From NCBI GenBank assembly GCA_016839875.1, contig JAEOTK010000255.1, positions 1 through 23,394 of the forward strand: 23,394 bases of DNA. Direction: 5' to 3'. A program made the translations under genes and the position numbers. The DNA comes from Candidatus Heimdallarchaeota archaeon (GTDB lineage: Archaea > Asgardarchaeota > Heimdallarchaeia > Heimdallarchaeales > Heimdallarchaeaceae). This document shows, one piece after another, positions 7,111 through 14,199 of the stretch (the stretch's first letter is position 1; each line of letters opens with the position of its first letter). Below the pieces are notes generated by a model. That model searched no databases and was not told the DNA's origin. It saw only the letters and a list, made by a program, of their open reading frames with translations.

Positions 7111-7725
7111 TTGTCTTGGAGATTATGGCTAAAATCAAAGCCAAAGTCAATAAATTTAGGATTCTATGGCGAAGTAAATGCTGGTAAAACTACTCTTGCA
7201 AATAAAATCGGTATGGATTGGGCAGGAGAAGAAGTTGGGACTGTAAGTGAGATTCCACATGAAACAAGAATGATTCAGAAATTAGAAAAAGTGAATTTTT
7301 CTTCAAAGAGCACTAAACTAGATCTTACACTTATTGATATGCCCGGAATTGCTTCTTCAATTAATCCAAAAGAGTTTATGAAACATGGACTTTCTGCCAG
7401 TGAAGCAATGCAAAGAGCAAAAGAAGCAACTAGAGGTATAGTAGAAGCAATCAAGTTTCTTGAAAATGTTGATGTTGCATTAGTTGTTATTGATGCAGCA
7501 AAATCACCATTTGATCAAGTAAACTTCACGATTATTGGAAATCTAGAGCATCAGAATAAACCATTCATATTGGTACCAAATAAAATAGATCTACCAGGAG
7601 CAGATATAAGAGTAGTAAAAGATGCATTTGAAGAATACACGGTTATCCCAGTTTCCGCACTTCAAGGTGATGGGATAGAATCGTTGTATGATAAGATAGC
7701 CCAAATGGCAAGGAAGGTGAAATGA
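7111..7725 (+). CDS. Era-like GTPase, OapA type
   Basis: This is a complete small GTPase of 204 residues: G1 GEVNAGKT (20-27), G3 DMPG (76-79), G4 NKID (157-160) and G5 SAL (182-184). The family is the archaeal Era-like GTPase encoded beside DUF2073, called OapA in Haloferax. Like other members it has no KH domain of its own; the neighbouring DUF2073 protein may supply the partner function. Start is TTG with GGTGA 5 nt upstream; an ATG at 7107 is out of frame. The downstream DUF2073 gene begins within a few bases of the stop. Confidence 0.85.
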   Translation: MSWRLWLKSKPKSINLGFYGEVNAGKTTLANKIGMDWAGEEVGTVSEIPHETRMIQKLEKVNFSSKSTKLDLTLIDMPGIASSINPKEFMKHGLSASEAMQRAKEATRGIVEAIKFLENVDVALVVIDAAKSPFDQVNFTIIGNLEHQNKPFILVPNKIDLPGADIRVVKDAFEEYTVIPVSALQGDGIESLYDKIAQMARKVK

Positions 7726-7727
7726 AA

Positions 7728-8078
7728 ATGAAGTATAGAGTAGATTTCATCCCATATAATGAAACATTCGATCTTACATCGGATGAGAAAATCAGATATA
7801 TATTGTCCAAGGTTATGAGGAATACAATACTTGTGCTAGAAAGCGGTCTTTCCCATGCTGAAGAATTAGATTTAATTCAAAGAACTATGGGTGAGATTGA
7901 CTATCAAGATTTCATTGGCATTAAATTATTCTCCTTCGAAACAGGTGATGACTTTAAATGGTCAAAATTGTTTGGAAAAGGAAATAAGAACAAAGGATTT
8001 ACCATCGTTGCACCAAATGAAGCTGTTTCAGTCATGAAAGATAAAAGAGGAATTCTATCCATAAGAATTACCCAATAA
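7728..8078 (+). CDS. DUF2073 protein (OapB type)
   Basis: About 116 residues, with the DUF2073 pattern: MKYRVDFIPY at the start, a middle helix LESGLSHAEELDLIQRTM, DYQDFIGIKLFSF, and C-terminal strands GFTIVAPNEAV and ILSIRIT. The family is archaeal and nearly always follows an Era-like GTPase, as here. The ATG at 7728 is preferred to that at 7722 because GGTGA lies 7 nt before the former and only 1 nt before the latter. Function is unproven; a nucleic-acid-related partner of the GTPase is a reasonable guess. It is unrelated to the bacterial OLE-RNA protein of the same name. Confidence 0.78.
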   Translation: MKYRVDFIPYNETFDLTSDEKIRYILSKVMRNTILVLESGLSHAEELDLIQRTMGEIDYQDFIGIKLFSFETGDDFKWSKLFGKGNKNKGFTIVAPNEAVSVMKDKRGILSIRITQ

Positions 8079-8083
8079 GAACT

Positions 8084-8590
8084 TTATTCATTCAGAACCT
8101 TTTTCACTTCCACCAGAACTTGAGCAAAGGTTTCTTCCTCGGAACTATCAGACTGAACAACACTAACCCTCTCAGGTCCATACAACTCTAACATATCAGT
8201 TAGGATGACTTCCATAATTTCAGCTTCGACATTCTCGTCAATCTTCGCTTCTCCATAAGATCTCTCACTCAACCTTTGACGAAGATGTTGAATAGAACAC
8301 CTGAGAACAATGCAATGTAGTATAAAATCGGGAGGGAGTTCAACTACATGACCATCTAATACTATGGGAAAGGAAGAAGTGTTATTTTCAATTAATTCAA
8401 TTAATCTTTTGTTTAGAAGTTCGTCATTCACAACATAGCTTTCTGTTACTTCATCAAAATAATCAAACAGCTGTTCTTCTTTGACTAGCTTGCCTACTTC
8501 TATAATAGGAAAACCATTTTCCTTGAGTAACTCCGACATAACAGTCTTTCCTGTACCTGGTGTTCCTGTAATCAGGATAGCTTTTTTCAT
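8084..8590 (-). CDS. Adenylate kinase-like NTPase, AK6/Fap7 family
   Basis: The 168-residue P-loop kinase has Walker A GTPGTGKT (9-16), an acceptor segment EVGKLVKEEQL, VLDGHVVELPP (77-87) and a LID-like SERSYGEAKIDENVEAEIMEV (108-128). This matches archaeal AK6/Fap7 homologues, which act as broad-specificity (d)AMP/CMP kinases. In yeast and in archaea they are also linked to 30S/40S subunit maturation through uS11. The gene is convergent with the DUF2073 gene, with 5 nt between stops. A TATA-like CTTTTATTC about 25 nt upstream of its ATG suggests a leaderless transcript. Confidence 0.87.
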   Translation of the reverse strand: MKKAILITGTPGTGKTVMSELLKENGFPIIEVGKLVKEEQLFDYFDEVTESYVVNDELLNKRLIELIENNTSSFPIVLDGHVVELPPDFILHCIVLRCSIQHLRQRLSERSYGEAKIDENVEAEIMEVILTDMLELYGPERVSVVQSDSSEEETFAQVLVEVKKVLNE

Positions 8591-8645
8591 CGTTGAAAAT
8601 TCTAAAAAACGAATAAAAGAGTTTGTATCTTATAGATTCCGATTT

Positions 8646-8670
8646 TTCTGATTTTTCCTACTTTTCAGAA
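8646..8670. promoter_or_regulatory. Dyad TTCTGA-N13-TCAGAA abutting the TATA box of the arsenic operon
   Basis: Perfect 6-bp half-sites separated by 13 nt end two bases before the TATA box at 8673. This is where an operator or BRE-overlapping repressor site would lie. The downstream AbrB-type protein is an obvious candidate autoregulator. Six-base half-sites in AT-rich DNA can occur by chance. Confidence 0.3.
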
Positions 8671-8672
8671 TG

Positions 8673-8680
8673 TTTATATA
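8673..8680 (+). promoter_or_regulatory. TATA box for the AbrB-arsM operon
   Basis: TTTATATA centred near 8677 predicts transcription from about 8703, some 5 nt before the ATG at 8709. It is the most canonical archaeal TATA box on the plus strand here. Confidence 0.6.
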
Positions 8681-8708
8681 TGCGTGAATACTTGTTTTAC
8701 TGAGATCA

Positions 8709-8999
8709 ATGTCTAAAAAAGTGAAGATAGAACAGAGGGAAGATTGTTGCCCATCTAGTGAAGAGGGATCAAGTTGTTGTCATGTTGAAGGAGTGGTTAC
8801 TGTTGATTCCAAAGGGCAAATAGTCTTACCCAAAAGTCTTCGAGAGAATATGGGATTGAAAGAAAAAGACAAACTTATTGTTGTCGGCATGAAAGATAAA
8901 GGTAAAATTACCAGTATTTCCTTGTTTAAATCTGAAGCAATGGATGATATGGTTAAAATTATGCTCAAGCCAGTAATGGAAACTATACTTGAGGAATAA
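8709..8999 (+). CDS. AbrB/SpoVT-type DNA-binding protein with N-terminal Cys pairs
   Basis: Residues about 28-75 form a swapped-hairpin AbrB domain: VTVDSKGQIVLPKSLRENMGLKEKDKL. Before it sits a short tail with two vicinal Cys pairs, C13-C14 and C23-C24, and the protein ends in a Met-rich helix. Proteins of this form are annotated in databases as HgcAB-associated (HgcC-like) and are often found beside arsM; that is from memory. Vicinal thiols bind As(III) well, so a metalloid-responsive regulator of the operon is a sensible hypothesis. The arsM ribosome site overlaps this gene's stop. The leaderless ATG follows a strong TATA box. Confidence 0.78.
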   Translation: MSKKVKIEQREDCCPSSEEGSSCCHVEGVVTVDSKGQIVLPKSLRENMGLKEKDKLIVVGMKDKGKITSISLFKSEAMDDMVKIMLKPVMETILEE

Positions 9000-9010
9000 A
9001 GGTGAGAAAC

Positions 9011-9949
9011 ATGGAATCAAAGGAAGTAAAAAAAGTAGTAAGAGAAAGCTATGGAAAAGTAGCTAGAAGGAATAAAGCGTCTAAAGAAATAACCAAAGGA
9101 AAAAGAGAGAGCTCTTCTTGTTGTGGTTCAGAGACTGAAGAAGAAATAAAAGGCTCCTCTTGTTGTGGAGGAAGTAATCCAACAGCTGAGGATATTAGTA
9201 AAGCCATAGGTTATTCAGCAGAAGAACTAGCAGGCATCCCAGATGCAGCAAACATGGGATTAGGGTGTGGAAATCCAACAGCAATTGCAGGACTTAAAGA
9301 AGGAGAAACAGTTGTTGATCTTGGTGCAGGAGGAGGATTAGATTGTTTTCTTTCGGCTCAAAAAGTTGGTCAATCAGGATGGGTAATTGGAGTGGACATG
9401 ACACCAGATATGATTGATTTAGCACGAGACAATGCTGAGAAGAATGATTTTACCAATGTTGAATTCAGACTAGGTGAAATTGAAAATTTACCTATAGCTG
9501 ATAACACTGCAGATCTAATCATCTCAAATTGTGTAATCAATTTATCTCCAGAAAAACAGCGTGTATTTGATGAAGCATTTAGAGTTCTCAAACCTGGTGG
9601 AAGATTATCTATTTCAGATATAGTACTCCTGAAAGAACTGCCAGAATCTGTAAAAAATAATAAAACACTCCTTGCTGGATGTGTGGCTGGAGCAGAACTA
9701 AAAGATAAGTACCTTGAATTAATTGCTAATGCAGGATTTGAGAATATCGAAGTCATGGCTGATAAAAAAGGACTTGCACAAGAAATTGAAGTAGAAGCTC
9801 CAGAGGGTGCTAAATCAGGAGAACCAATATTAATTATCGATGGACAACCTGTAGAGATAGAAAATTTTGATGAAATAAAAGATGATGTAGAATCTTTTAG
9901 TAAATCAATTCAAAGTATAACTGTAACTGCAGTAAAACCAGAAGAATGA
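9011..9949 (+). CDS. arsM: Arsenite S-adenosylmethionine methyltransferase
   Basis: The SAM-binding Rossmann core is clear: [13 protein letters not shown] (101-113), the acidic strand end GVDMTPDM and the [19 protein letters not shown] block. The three core cysteines used by ArsM to hold As(III) are present at C86 (GLGCGNP), C174 (SNCVINL) and C224 (AGCVAGA). Two vicinal pairs (C37-C38, C51-C52) in the N-terminal tail may feed arsenic to the site. About 40 residues after the core ([20 protein letters not shown]) form an extra strand-rich end. ATG 9011 is chosen over GTG 9002 because the GTG is part of the ribosome site GGTGA, 5 nt upstream. The product would methylate arsenite stepwise in the cytoplasm. 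Confidence 0.9.
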   Translation: MESKEVKKVVRESYGKVARRNKASKEITKGKRESSSCCGSETEEEIKGSSCCGGSNPTAEDISKAIGYSAEELAGIPDAANMGLGCGNPTAIAGLKEGETVVDLGAGGGLDCFLSAQKVGQSGWVIGVDMTPDMIDLARDNAEKNDFTNVEFRLGEIENLPIADNTADLIISNCVINLSPEKQRVFDEAFRVLKPGGRLSISDIVLLKELPESVKNNKTLLAGCVAGAELKDKYLELIANAGFENIEVMADKKGLAQEIEVEAPEGAKSGEPILIIDGQPVEIENFDEIKDDVESFSKSIQSITVTAVKPEE

Positions 9950-9950
9950 A

Positions 9951-9978
9951 AGTAGGTAAGTTTTTTTCTTACCTTACT
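9951..9978. terminator. Bidirectional hairpin between convergent arsM and plsY-like genes
   Basis: AGTAGGTAAG, a loop of seven T, then CTTACCTTACT form a 10-bp stem with one bulged T. It begins one base after the arsM stop and covers the stop of the opposing gene. It fits a shared terminator or 3'-end stabiliser. Confidence 0.6.
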
Positions 9979-10717
9979 ATTTTAATGCTTCTTCTGACAA
10001 TTTACTTTTACCAAATAGAGCTTTTAGAATATTCATTTTTTTAGCTTCACCAGCTCTAATCTTGCGGAAATTATCTCTTTGTCTTGTGACCATTATTATG
10101 GCGATACCAAATAGAAGCAACGCCAATCCTAGATTATGGGGAGCCCAAGGCATAAGTAGAGCAGGAGGTATAAACAGAGCTATAACACCAACAAGTAGAG
10201 TAACTACAATGTAAGTTATTGCTGAATAGCCTACAAAAGTAATTACAATTGGCCAAAGAATAGCCCAGAATAGAAGTAAAATTGGATTTGCGAAAAGCAT
10301 TGATCCAATAACTACAGTTATTCCTCTACCTGCATGAGATAGAAGATAGATTGACCAATTATGTCCCATGATTCCTCCAAGCCCTGAGAGGGTTAGAGCA
10401 AAACCTGTAAGGAGTTGAACATCTGTCCAGATAAACATATCAACAGGGGTATCAATTGCAGCGAAATAGAGATTCTTAGTAAGAAAATATGGCACTGTAA
10501 CAGCAATTAGGGATCTAGAGACATCCAATATTCCTGCAAAAAACGCCCAGAATTTGGATTGAGTTGCTCGATAAACATTCCTTCCTCCAACATTACCTGA
10601 ACCTATTTTCCTAAGATCCTCCCCAGTTTTGATTTTAGTTATAATCCAACTAAAAGGGATTGAACCAAAGGCATAGGAACTAACAAAAATAAGAATGTAT
10701 ACTACTGAAATGTGCAT
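9977..10717 (-). CDS. PlsY-like glycerol-3-phosphate acyltransferase (membrane)
   Basis: This is a polytopic membrane protein with the three PlsY motif regions: GSIPFSWIITK followed by GSGNVGGRNVYR (motif 1), GIMGHNWSIYLL with AGRGITVVIG (motif 2), and RQRDNFRKIRAGE (motif 3). The usual FKGGKGVAT of motif 2 is changed to SHAGRGITV. PlsY acylates sn-glycerol 3-phosphate from acyl-phosphate, the first step to bacterial-type ester lipids. PlsX and PlsC are not in this window. ATG 10717 gives 17 residues before GSIPF, typical of the family. A TTG at 10759 would add 14 residues and cannot be excluded, because a TATA-like GTATAAAAA lies at 10792-10800 on this strand. Confidence 0.83.
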   Translation of the reverse strand: MHISVVYILIFVSSYAFGSIPFSWIITKIKTGEDLRKIGSGNVGGRNVYRATQSKFWAFFAGILDVSRSLIAVTVPYFLTKNLYFAAIDTPVDMFIWTDVQLLTGFALTLSGLGGIMGHNWSIYLLSHAGRGITVVIGSMLFANPILLLFWAILWPIVITFVGYSAITYIVVTLLVGVIALFIPPALLMPWAPHNLGLALLLFGIAIIMVTRQRDNFRKIRAGEAKKMNILKALFGKSKLSEEALK

Positions 10718-10791
10718 GATTGAAATCAAATTAGCTTGATTAAAAAATTTGTCTGACAAAGTACAAAAATTAAGTTATCCAATCAATCAAA

Positions 10792-10800
10792 TTTTTATAC
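10792..10800 (+). promoter_or_regulatory. TATA box for the phosphohexomutase gene, possibly used both ways
   Basis: TTTTTATAC centred near 10796 is 26-27 nt before the ATG at 10823, implying a leaderless mRNA. Read on the minus strand it is GTATAAAAA, suitably placed for the divergent plsY-like gene. Confidence 0.5.
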
Positions 10801-10822
10801 ATCATTTTATTCTTTCTTTGTG

Positions 10823-12202
10823 ATGACACTCAATATATCTCCTCACATATTTCGAGCCTACGATATTAGAGGTTTATACAACGAAGATCTGTCTCCACAG
10901 ATAATGTATCGAATTGGGGCAGCTTTTGGTACTTATGTGAGTAAGATACTAGAAGGAAAAGAAGTAGTTGTTGGCAATGATGTTCGTAATTCAAGTATTC
11001 CATTAGCTTACTCATTAATTTCAGGTATTCTATCAGCTGGAATAAGTGTAATTTTTGCAGATACTAGCGCTTTTGGTCAAACGCTTTTTGCAGGATGGGA
11101 TTTGAAAACAGATGCAATTGCGTATATAACAGGAAGCCACCTCCCTCCAGAATGGAATGGAATTAAATTCTATCATTCAGATGGAGTAGGTTATTCAGAA
11201 GAAGAACTAGAACAAATTCGAGATTTTGCGATTAATAATGATTGTATAAAGGCTGATTGGATCGATTTAGGAGATGTCAAAACAATTGATGCAAAGACAA
11301 AGTATAGAGAATTTTTCAAAACAAAATTCAATTTCACTAAGAACATAAAAGTTGCGTTGGATTGTGGTGGTGGAAGTACGACTCTATCAGCACCTGAAAT
11401 TTTCAAAGATTTAGGTCTGGAGATTATTCCCATTTATTGTGATACAGATCCAACTTTCTCAGGAAGACCATCTGATCCAAAACCAAAGAATCTTGTAGAG
11501 CTTGTTAAAGCAGTAAAAGAACAATCATGCAATTTTGGTGTGGCTTTTGATGGAGATGGTGATAGAGCAGTTATTGTTGATAACACTGGTAAAGTGCTTT
11601 CTGCTGATGAAACAGGGATTTTGATAGGAAAGTATGGATTAAGTCAGAAGACTGGAACAATAATTGTCAATGTTGAGTGCTCAAAAGCAGTCGGAGAACA
11701 ACTTGAACCTCTTGGATATACAATTAAGCAAATACCAGTTGGCCACACATTTCTAACTATTGAAGCTAAACAAGAGGATTCGCCTTTAGGGATTGAATCA
11801 AGTGGGCACATAATTATAACTGAATATTTCTTATTTGATGATGCATTAGTTACCCCACTTAAAATAGCAGAAATACTTAATAGAGAAGAAAATACACTGT
11901 CAAATTTAGTAGAAAGTATTCCTATATACCCATTACATAAAGAAGAAATCGAGTGTAGCGATCAAATAAAATTTGATGTAGTAGAAGCTTTGAAAACTGA
12001 ATTATCGGCAGATTTCGATGATCTCAGTACACTTGATGGTGTAAGAATCAACTTAGAAAAAGGATGGGTCTTAGTTCGTCCTTCCAATACTTCACCAATA
12101 ATTAGAATGACTATTGAAGCAGATGATGCAGATGCAGTTCTTCAAATGAAAGAAGAATTCATGAAAAAAGTAAGTTCAATAATAGAAAAAATGAAAGTTT
12201 AA
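10823..12202 (+). CDS. Phosphomannomutase/phosphoglucomutase
   Basis: This is a four-domain alpha-D-phosphohexomutase of about 459 residues. The N terminus is FRAYDIRGLYNEDL. The phosphoserine loop reads TGSHLPPEWNGIKF (Ser about 105) where the family has TASHNP. The metal loop DGDGDR is at about 243-248, the sugar loop reads GIESSGH instead of the commoner GExSGH, and the phosphate loop is RPSNTSPIIR. It interconverts hexose 1- and 6-phosphates, linking gluconeogenesis to nucleotide-sugar synthesis, which suits the aldolase/FBPase island downstream. ATG 10823 or GTG 10820 could be the start. The gap of 12 nt to the next gene implies co-transcription. Confidence 0.88.
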   Translation: MTLNISPHIFRAYDIRGLYNEDLSPQIMYRIGAAFGTYVSKILEGKEVVVGNDVRNSSIPLAYSLISGILSAGISVIFADTSAFGQTLFAGWDLKTDAIAYITGSHLPPEWNGIKFYHSDGVGYSEEELEQIRDFAINNDCIKADWIDLGDVKTIDAKTKYREFFKTKFNFTKNIKVALDCGGGSTTLSAPEIFKDLGLEIIPIYCDTDPTFSGRPSDPKPKNLVELVKAVKEQSCNFGVAFDGDGDRAVIVDNTGKVLSADETGILIGKYGLSQKTGTIIVNVECSKAVGEQLEPLGYTIKQIPVGHTFLTIEAKQEDSPLGIESSGHIIITEYFLFDDALVTPLKIAEILNREENTLSNLVESIPIYPLHKEEIECSDQIKFDVVEALKTELSADFDDLSTLDGVRINLEKGWVLVRPSNTSPIIRMTIEADDADAVLQMKEEFMKKVSSIIEKMKV

Positions 12203-12214
12203 AGGGTCATAATC

Positions 12215-12973
12215 ATGATGTCTTCTCTTCCTGAGTTCTATTGTCCTTATACAGATAAGTGCTATGAGTGTTGCTTAGAAACCGAAATGGCACTCTCTGA
12301 AAAAGACATAACTAGAATTGAAAATCTAGGGTATGAAATATCAGATTTTCTAGAAGAGAAAGATGGTTTTATGATTTTAAAAAACATAGATGGTCATTGT
12401 TTCTTTCTGAAGGGAAAATCGTGTAGCATCTATGAAGATAGACCACAGGGATGCAGATTTTACCCATTGATATATGATTTAGAGATAGATGATTTTGTAG
12501 TAGACAATCTCTGTACCCATCATGAAGATTTTGATCCAGAGATATATAGACCGCTTTTTGATCCTATTCAGACCTTTGTTTATACTCTTGTAGGTGAAAG
12601 AGAAATTAGAGTAAAGAAAATGATTGAAGAAGAAGAACAGGAACTTAAGGACATTTTAGGAGAATCCCTTGAAGAAGAAAGAAAGCACATTAAGAGTGAA
12701 ATAGAAAAGATAGAAGAAATTGTTGAAGAGACAATTGAAGATGCATCAAGTGAAGAATTAGAAGTCCTTGAAGAAGCTTTAGAAGATGAAATGAGAGAAA
12801 TAGAAGAAGATATTGAGAAATTAGAGAAAGGTATTGAAGATGAGATAAAAGGGATGGAAGACGAAGTCGATGATTTAGGATTAGAAATCAAGAAAGAAAT
12901 CGATACTATAGAAGATGAACTTCATCGACCACATTTTGCAAAAGATGAAGATGAAGAAGAAAAAGAAGAATAA
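12215..12973 (+). CDS. YkgJ-type Cys-cluster protein with long acidic coiled coil
   Basis: Residues 1-125 carry the YkgJ/UPF0153 pattern of eight cysteines: C10, C16, C19, C20, C62, C70, C80 and C100, including CSIYEDRPQGCRFYP. This is a likely Zn or Fe-S site of unknown role. Residues about 131-245 are almost only Glu, Ile, Leu, Asp and Lys in heptad-like order, predicting a long acidic coiled coil that is not part of the family core. The end (DEDEEEKEE) is extremely acidic. The gene is 12 nt behind the phosphohexomutase, with AAAGGG 8 nt before ATG 12215. Function unknown. Confidence 0.75.
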   Translation: MMSSLPEFYCPYTDKCYECCLETEMALSEKDITRIENLGYEISDFLEEKDGFMILKNIDGHCFFLKGKSCSIYEDRPQGCRFYPLIYDLEIDDFVVDNLCTHHEDFDPEIYRPLFDPIQTFVYTLVGEREIRVKKMIEEEEQELKDILGESLEEERKHIKSEIEKIEEIVEETIEDASSEELEVLEEALEDEMREIEEDIEKLEKGIEDEIKGMEDEVDDLGLEIKKEIDTIEDELHRPHFAKDEDEEEKEE

Positions 12974-13005
12974 GATAAATTTCATTTTATCCATGAAATC
13001 TATCT
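12973..13005. terminator. Hairpin between convergent YkgJ-like and FBPA/P genes
   Basis: AGATAAATTTCAT and ATGAAATCTATCT pair over 13 bp with one mismatch around a 7-nt loop. The stem starts at the last base of one stop codon and includes the final codons of the opposing gene, so it could end transcription from both sides. Confidence 0.55.
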
Positions 13006-14084
13006 TGGAGTTTTTTCAAGACACCAGGAAGCGTAGTATATTCCATTTCACTTAAAGGTAATCTACTGGGCTCAAATGGACCATGTTGTCTGATGTAGTC
13101 TGCAATTTCATTACATTTTGCTCTTGTTGAATCAAAAGAGGGATCATCAAAAAGATCAACTCCACCTATCAATTGACCATTCTTTAATTGGAAACCTAAC
13201 CCTACTACTCTAGGAGGACCATCAAAACGAACACATTGACTATAATCCAGAGATACAGGCATTAAAGGTCCTCTGTGAGAACCTCTCATCCATCCTGAAA
13301 CCATGTGGCCAAGAGTAAAGGCTTCTACAATTTCTCCAACAGCTGGAAAACCACTTTGACTTCTAACTATTGCTACTGGATCGTCTTTTCCAACATACTT
13401 TCCTGCAATCAGTGCCAATTTATCTGTAGAAATAGCTGCAGCCCTCCCTAGATTCTGATCCTTACTATCAACATATTTTACTACATATTTACTTGGCGCA
13501 CCTATGAGAGCTAGTAAATCATACATTTCTTCAGGGCAATTAAGATCAACATAGAGATTCTCGAAGACATCCATGACTGAAAATCTAAATCCATCATGAA
13601 GTTTAGGATCTATTATAAGACCAGCAGTATTGAATGGATTTGCAAACATCTGGAAAATTGGATAGTTGAAAGCTCCAGGTTCAGTTTTATCCATTGCAAA
13701 AACAAGTATAGGTTCTGCAGGTCTTTCTTCTATCTCTATTTCTGCACAACCAGGTCCCATTCCCTTAATATTCCCAGTAAAAGTATCTTGCAAAAGATCT
13801 TGTCCAGCTCCGTATAATCCAATTTTACGAGCTTCATTCCCGAGTTCCATAAAGATATCCCATGCAAGTTGGTGTATCTCTTCATTATCTACTCCTTTCT
13901 GATGAGTCATCAGTAATTCTGTATCATCACCTGCATTGAAAACAATAAAGTCTAGAATGACGTTCTCATCTTTTGCTTTCTGCATAAGTTCTTCAGCTTT
14001 AATCATCAAAGGTTCGTAAACCGTAACATGTCCAGGACTGGATCCAATATCTGCTTTAAGTAAACTAATTGTTGTTTTCACCAA
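12987..14084 (-). CDS. Bifunctional fructose-1,6-bisphosphate aldolase/phosphatase (FBPA/P)
   Basis: This single-domain enzyme first condenses dihydroxyacetone phosphate with glyceraldehyde 3-phosphate and then hydrolyses fructose 1,6-bisphosphate, making gluconeogenesis one-way. Diagnostic stretches are KTTISLLKADIGSSPGH at the N terminus, FNAGDDTELLMTH, GAGQDLLQDTFTGNIKGMGPG, NPFNTAGLI, RGSHRGPLMPV and RFDGPPRVVGLGFQ. The length (365 residues) is typical. TTG 14084 is chosen because AGGTGA lies 6 nt upstream, giving the usual short N terminus; GTG 14081 and TTG 14090 are alternatives. It lies 115 nt downstream of the FBPase gene and may have its own promoter (TATA-like ACTTTAAATTC near 14142). 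Confidence 0.95.
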   Translation of the reverse strand: MVKTTISLLKADIGSSPGHVTVYEPLMIKAEELMQKAKDENVILDFIVFNAGDDTELLMTHQKGVDNEEIHQLAWDIFMELGNEARKIGLYGAGQDLLQDTFTGNIKGMGPGCAEIEIEERPAEPILVFAMDKTEPGAFNYPIFQMFANPFNTAGLIIDPKLHDGFRFSVMDVFENLYVDLNCPEEMYDLLALIGAPSKYVVKYVDSKDQNLGRAAAISTDKLALIAGKYVGKDDPVAIVRSQSGFPAVGEIVEAFTLGHMVSGWMRGSHRGPLMPVSLDYSQCVRFDGPPRVVGLGFQLKNGQLIGGVDLFDDPSFDSTRAKCNEIADYIRQHGPFEPSRLPLSEMEYTTLPGVLKKLQDRFHG

Positions 14085-14199
14085 ATACAATCACCTAAAT
14101 AAACCATACGGGTCGCTAATACATATTACAAACACTGAATTTAAAGTTTTACTTCCAGATATAAAAAAACAATGAAAAAATAGAAGAAAAAAGATATTA

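Noticed and set aside
7111..8078. Reading the GTPase/DUF2073 pair as a ribosome-assembly Era plus KH protein
   Set aside because: The GTPase lacks a KH domain, and the partner matches DUF2073, not KH; function is better left open.
9002..9004. GTG as arsM start
   Set aside because: It lies inside the GGTGA ribosome site that serves the ATG at 9011.
9370..9756. Minus-strand frame of 128 codons inside arsM
   Set aside because: The plus strand encodes a complete ArsM core across the same bases, and the minus frame shows no motif or promoter.
12580..12891. Minus-strand frame opposite the YkgJ-like coiled coil
   Set aside because: It is a Ser/Ile-rich shadow of the Glu/Asp/Ile codons on the plus strand, without start signals.
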